Shown here one piece after another: positions 6,469 to 7,017 of a stretch of 7,017 nucleotides of DNA (position 1 is its first letter; the number at the start of each line of letters is the position of its first letter). The DNA comes from an uncultured Ruminococcus sp. (lineage in GTDB: Bacteria; Bacillota; Clostridia; Oscillospirales; Acutalibacteraceae), in contig CADCOF010000244.1 of assembly GCA_902802975.1 (NCBI GenBank), forward strand, positions 1 to 7,017, written 5' to 3'. A program made the translations under genes and the position numbers. The notes below the pieces were generated by a model. The model saw nothing but the letters and a program-made list of their open reading frames with translations, made no database searches and had not been told where the DNA came from.

Positions 6469-6879
6469 ATGAACAAAATCGGTAATCATTACAACAAATC
6501 TGTCAAGCTGACTATATCGCTGCTTACGGGCGCAGCTTTGGGGCTTATGATAAGCGGAATACTGTTGTGCCTTTGCGCAGCACTTTGCGTTAAGCTGAAG
6601 CAAGTTCCCACCGAAGCGGCAAAACCGATCGTCACAGCTGTAAACGCATTAGGAGCATTCGCGTCGGGATACATTGCCGTGAAACTTTTTAGAAGCCGCG
6701 GAATGCTAACAGGCGCAGCTGCCGGACTGCTAATGATCTCAACTATATGTTTATCCGGGAGCTTTTTGGGTGAAACAGACTCAAAAGCAGCAGTCACCCG
6801 CATTTTAATCTGCACAGCCGCTGCCGCCCTCGGCGGAATTATCAGAGTAAACAAGCGGGTTACACCCCATATGCGCTAA
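6469..6879 (+). CDS. Small four-helix membrane protein, probable TIGR04086 family
   Basis: Probable integral membrane protein of unknown function, 136 residues. Four hydrophobic segments are visible at about 16-41, 54-74, 78-100 and 109-126, with positively charged turns at VKLFRSRG (71-78) and RVNKR (126-130). The glycine/alanine-rich helices, and the pattern of a small-residue GYIA in helix 2 and a final GGIIRVN, resemble the clostridial TIGR04086 membrane family; I recognise this by pattern only. The start is the ATG at 6469, with GAGG (6457-6460) 8 nt upstream. An in-frame ATG at 6448 overlaps that site and has no Shine-Dalgarno of its own. It is transcribed divergently from RNase J, stands alone in this window, and is followed by a T-rich stretch and two hairpins. 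No catalytic motif is visible. That the gene is real is fairly sure; the family assignment is moderate. Confidence 0.75.
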   Translation: MNKIGNHYNKSVKLTISLLTGAALGLMISGILLCLCAALCVKLKQVPTEAAKPIVTAVNALGAFASGYIAVKLFRSRGMLTGAAAGLLMISTICLSGSFLGETDSKAAVTRILICTAAAALGGIIRVNKRVTPHMR

Positions 6880-6955
6880 CTTAGATTTTCCCTTGTTGCT
6901 TCGTTTGATATTGTTTTTGTTTTTTTCTTGATTATTTGTTTGCCTTTAGCTATTT
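6880..6955 (+). other. T-rich stretch after the membrane protein gene
   Basis: These 76 bases after the stop codon are dominated by T on the plus strand, with several T runs of five to seven. No open frame or stem is visible. They lead into the hairpins that follow and may help end the upstream transcript. Confidence 0.5.
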
Positions 6956-6976
6956 TGTGGGGCTGCTCGCCCCACA
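6956..6976 (+). terminator. GC-rich hairpin downstream of the membrane protein gene
   Basis: TGTGGGGC (6956-6963) and GCCCCACA (6969-6976) form a perfect 8-bp stem with a 5-nt loop, the strongest GC stem in the window. The nearest T run (6988-6993) begins 11 nt after the stem and belongs to the next inverted repeat, so it is not a textbook intrinsic terminator. It is the best candidate for ending the plus-strand transcript. Together with the next hairpin it may instead be part of a dispersed intergenic repeat. Confidence 0.4.
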
Positions 6977-6982
6977 CCCTCG

Positions 6983-7005
6983 GCAGCTTTTTTGAAAAAA
7001 GCTGC
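6983..7005. repeat. Perfect 11-bp inverted repeat at the right edge
   Basis: GCAGCTTTTTT (6983-6993) and AAAAAAGCTGC (6995-7005) are exact reverse complements around a single G. In RNA this would be an eight- to nine-pair stem with a small loop. It lies 6 nt after the preceding GC-rich hairpin and is followed by GCAAAAAACTTT up to the window end. Similar paired hairpins occur between genes in gut Clostridia as I recall, but copies cannot be checked here. Confidence 0.6.
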
Positions 7006-7017
7006 GCAAAAAACTTT

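Overview
The window looks like a chromosomal housekeeping region from a low-to-mid GC Firmicute of class Clostridia, most likely an Oscillospiraceae/Ruminococcus-like gut lineage. The evidence is the gene order gdpP-rplI-dnaB (known from Bacillus and Clostridia), strong AGGAGG-type ribosome binding sites, a TTG start, RNase J as the RNA-decay nuclease, and a small four-helix membrane protein resembling the clostridial TIGR04086 family. The family-level placement is inference; the phylum is well supported.

Layout. Four genes lie head to tail on the minus strand, transcribed from right to left: RNase J (4000-5811), the membrane-bound c-di-AMP phosphodiesterase GdpP (1852-3852), ribosomal protein L9 (1407-1850) and the replicative helicase DnaB (34-1392). 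The last three are tightly packed. gdpP and rplI are separated by one base, with the rplI Shine-Dalgarno inside the last gdpP codons; rplI and dnaB are 14 bases apart. RNase J is separated from gdpP by 147 bases that contain a perfect 11-bp inverted repeat. On the far side of a 657-base AT-rich divergent gap, a small integral membrane protein gene (6469-6879) runs on the plus strand. It is followed by a T-rich stretch and two strong inverted repeats at the right edge.

Starts. For three genes the longest open frame is not the best start. RNase J begins at 5811, gdpP at a TTG at 3852, and the membrane protein at 6469; each has a well-spaced Shine-Dalgarno that lies inside the longer frame.

Regulation. 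The divergent gap carries a near-consensus sigma-A promoter facing RNase J (TTGACA, 17 bp, TAGAAT; 6081-6109). It would give a leader of about 263 nt containing a perfect 9-bp hairpin and several small palindromes. A second, weaker promoter sits just upstream of the RNase J gene. Nearer the membrane protein gene, a locally GC-richer block (about 6246-6325) holds three successive stem-loops that no gene explains.

Functionally, the minus-strand cluster combines RNA decay, c-di-AMP turnover, a ribosomal protein and the replication helicase. It is a growth-linked core cluster, not an accessory island. No CRISPR array, transposase, phage gene, tRNA or rRNA is visible. The observations most worth a second look are non-coding: the RNase J leader, the stem-loop block, and the hairpin pair at the right edge.
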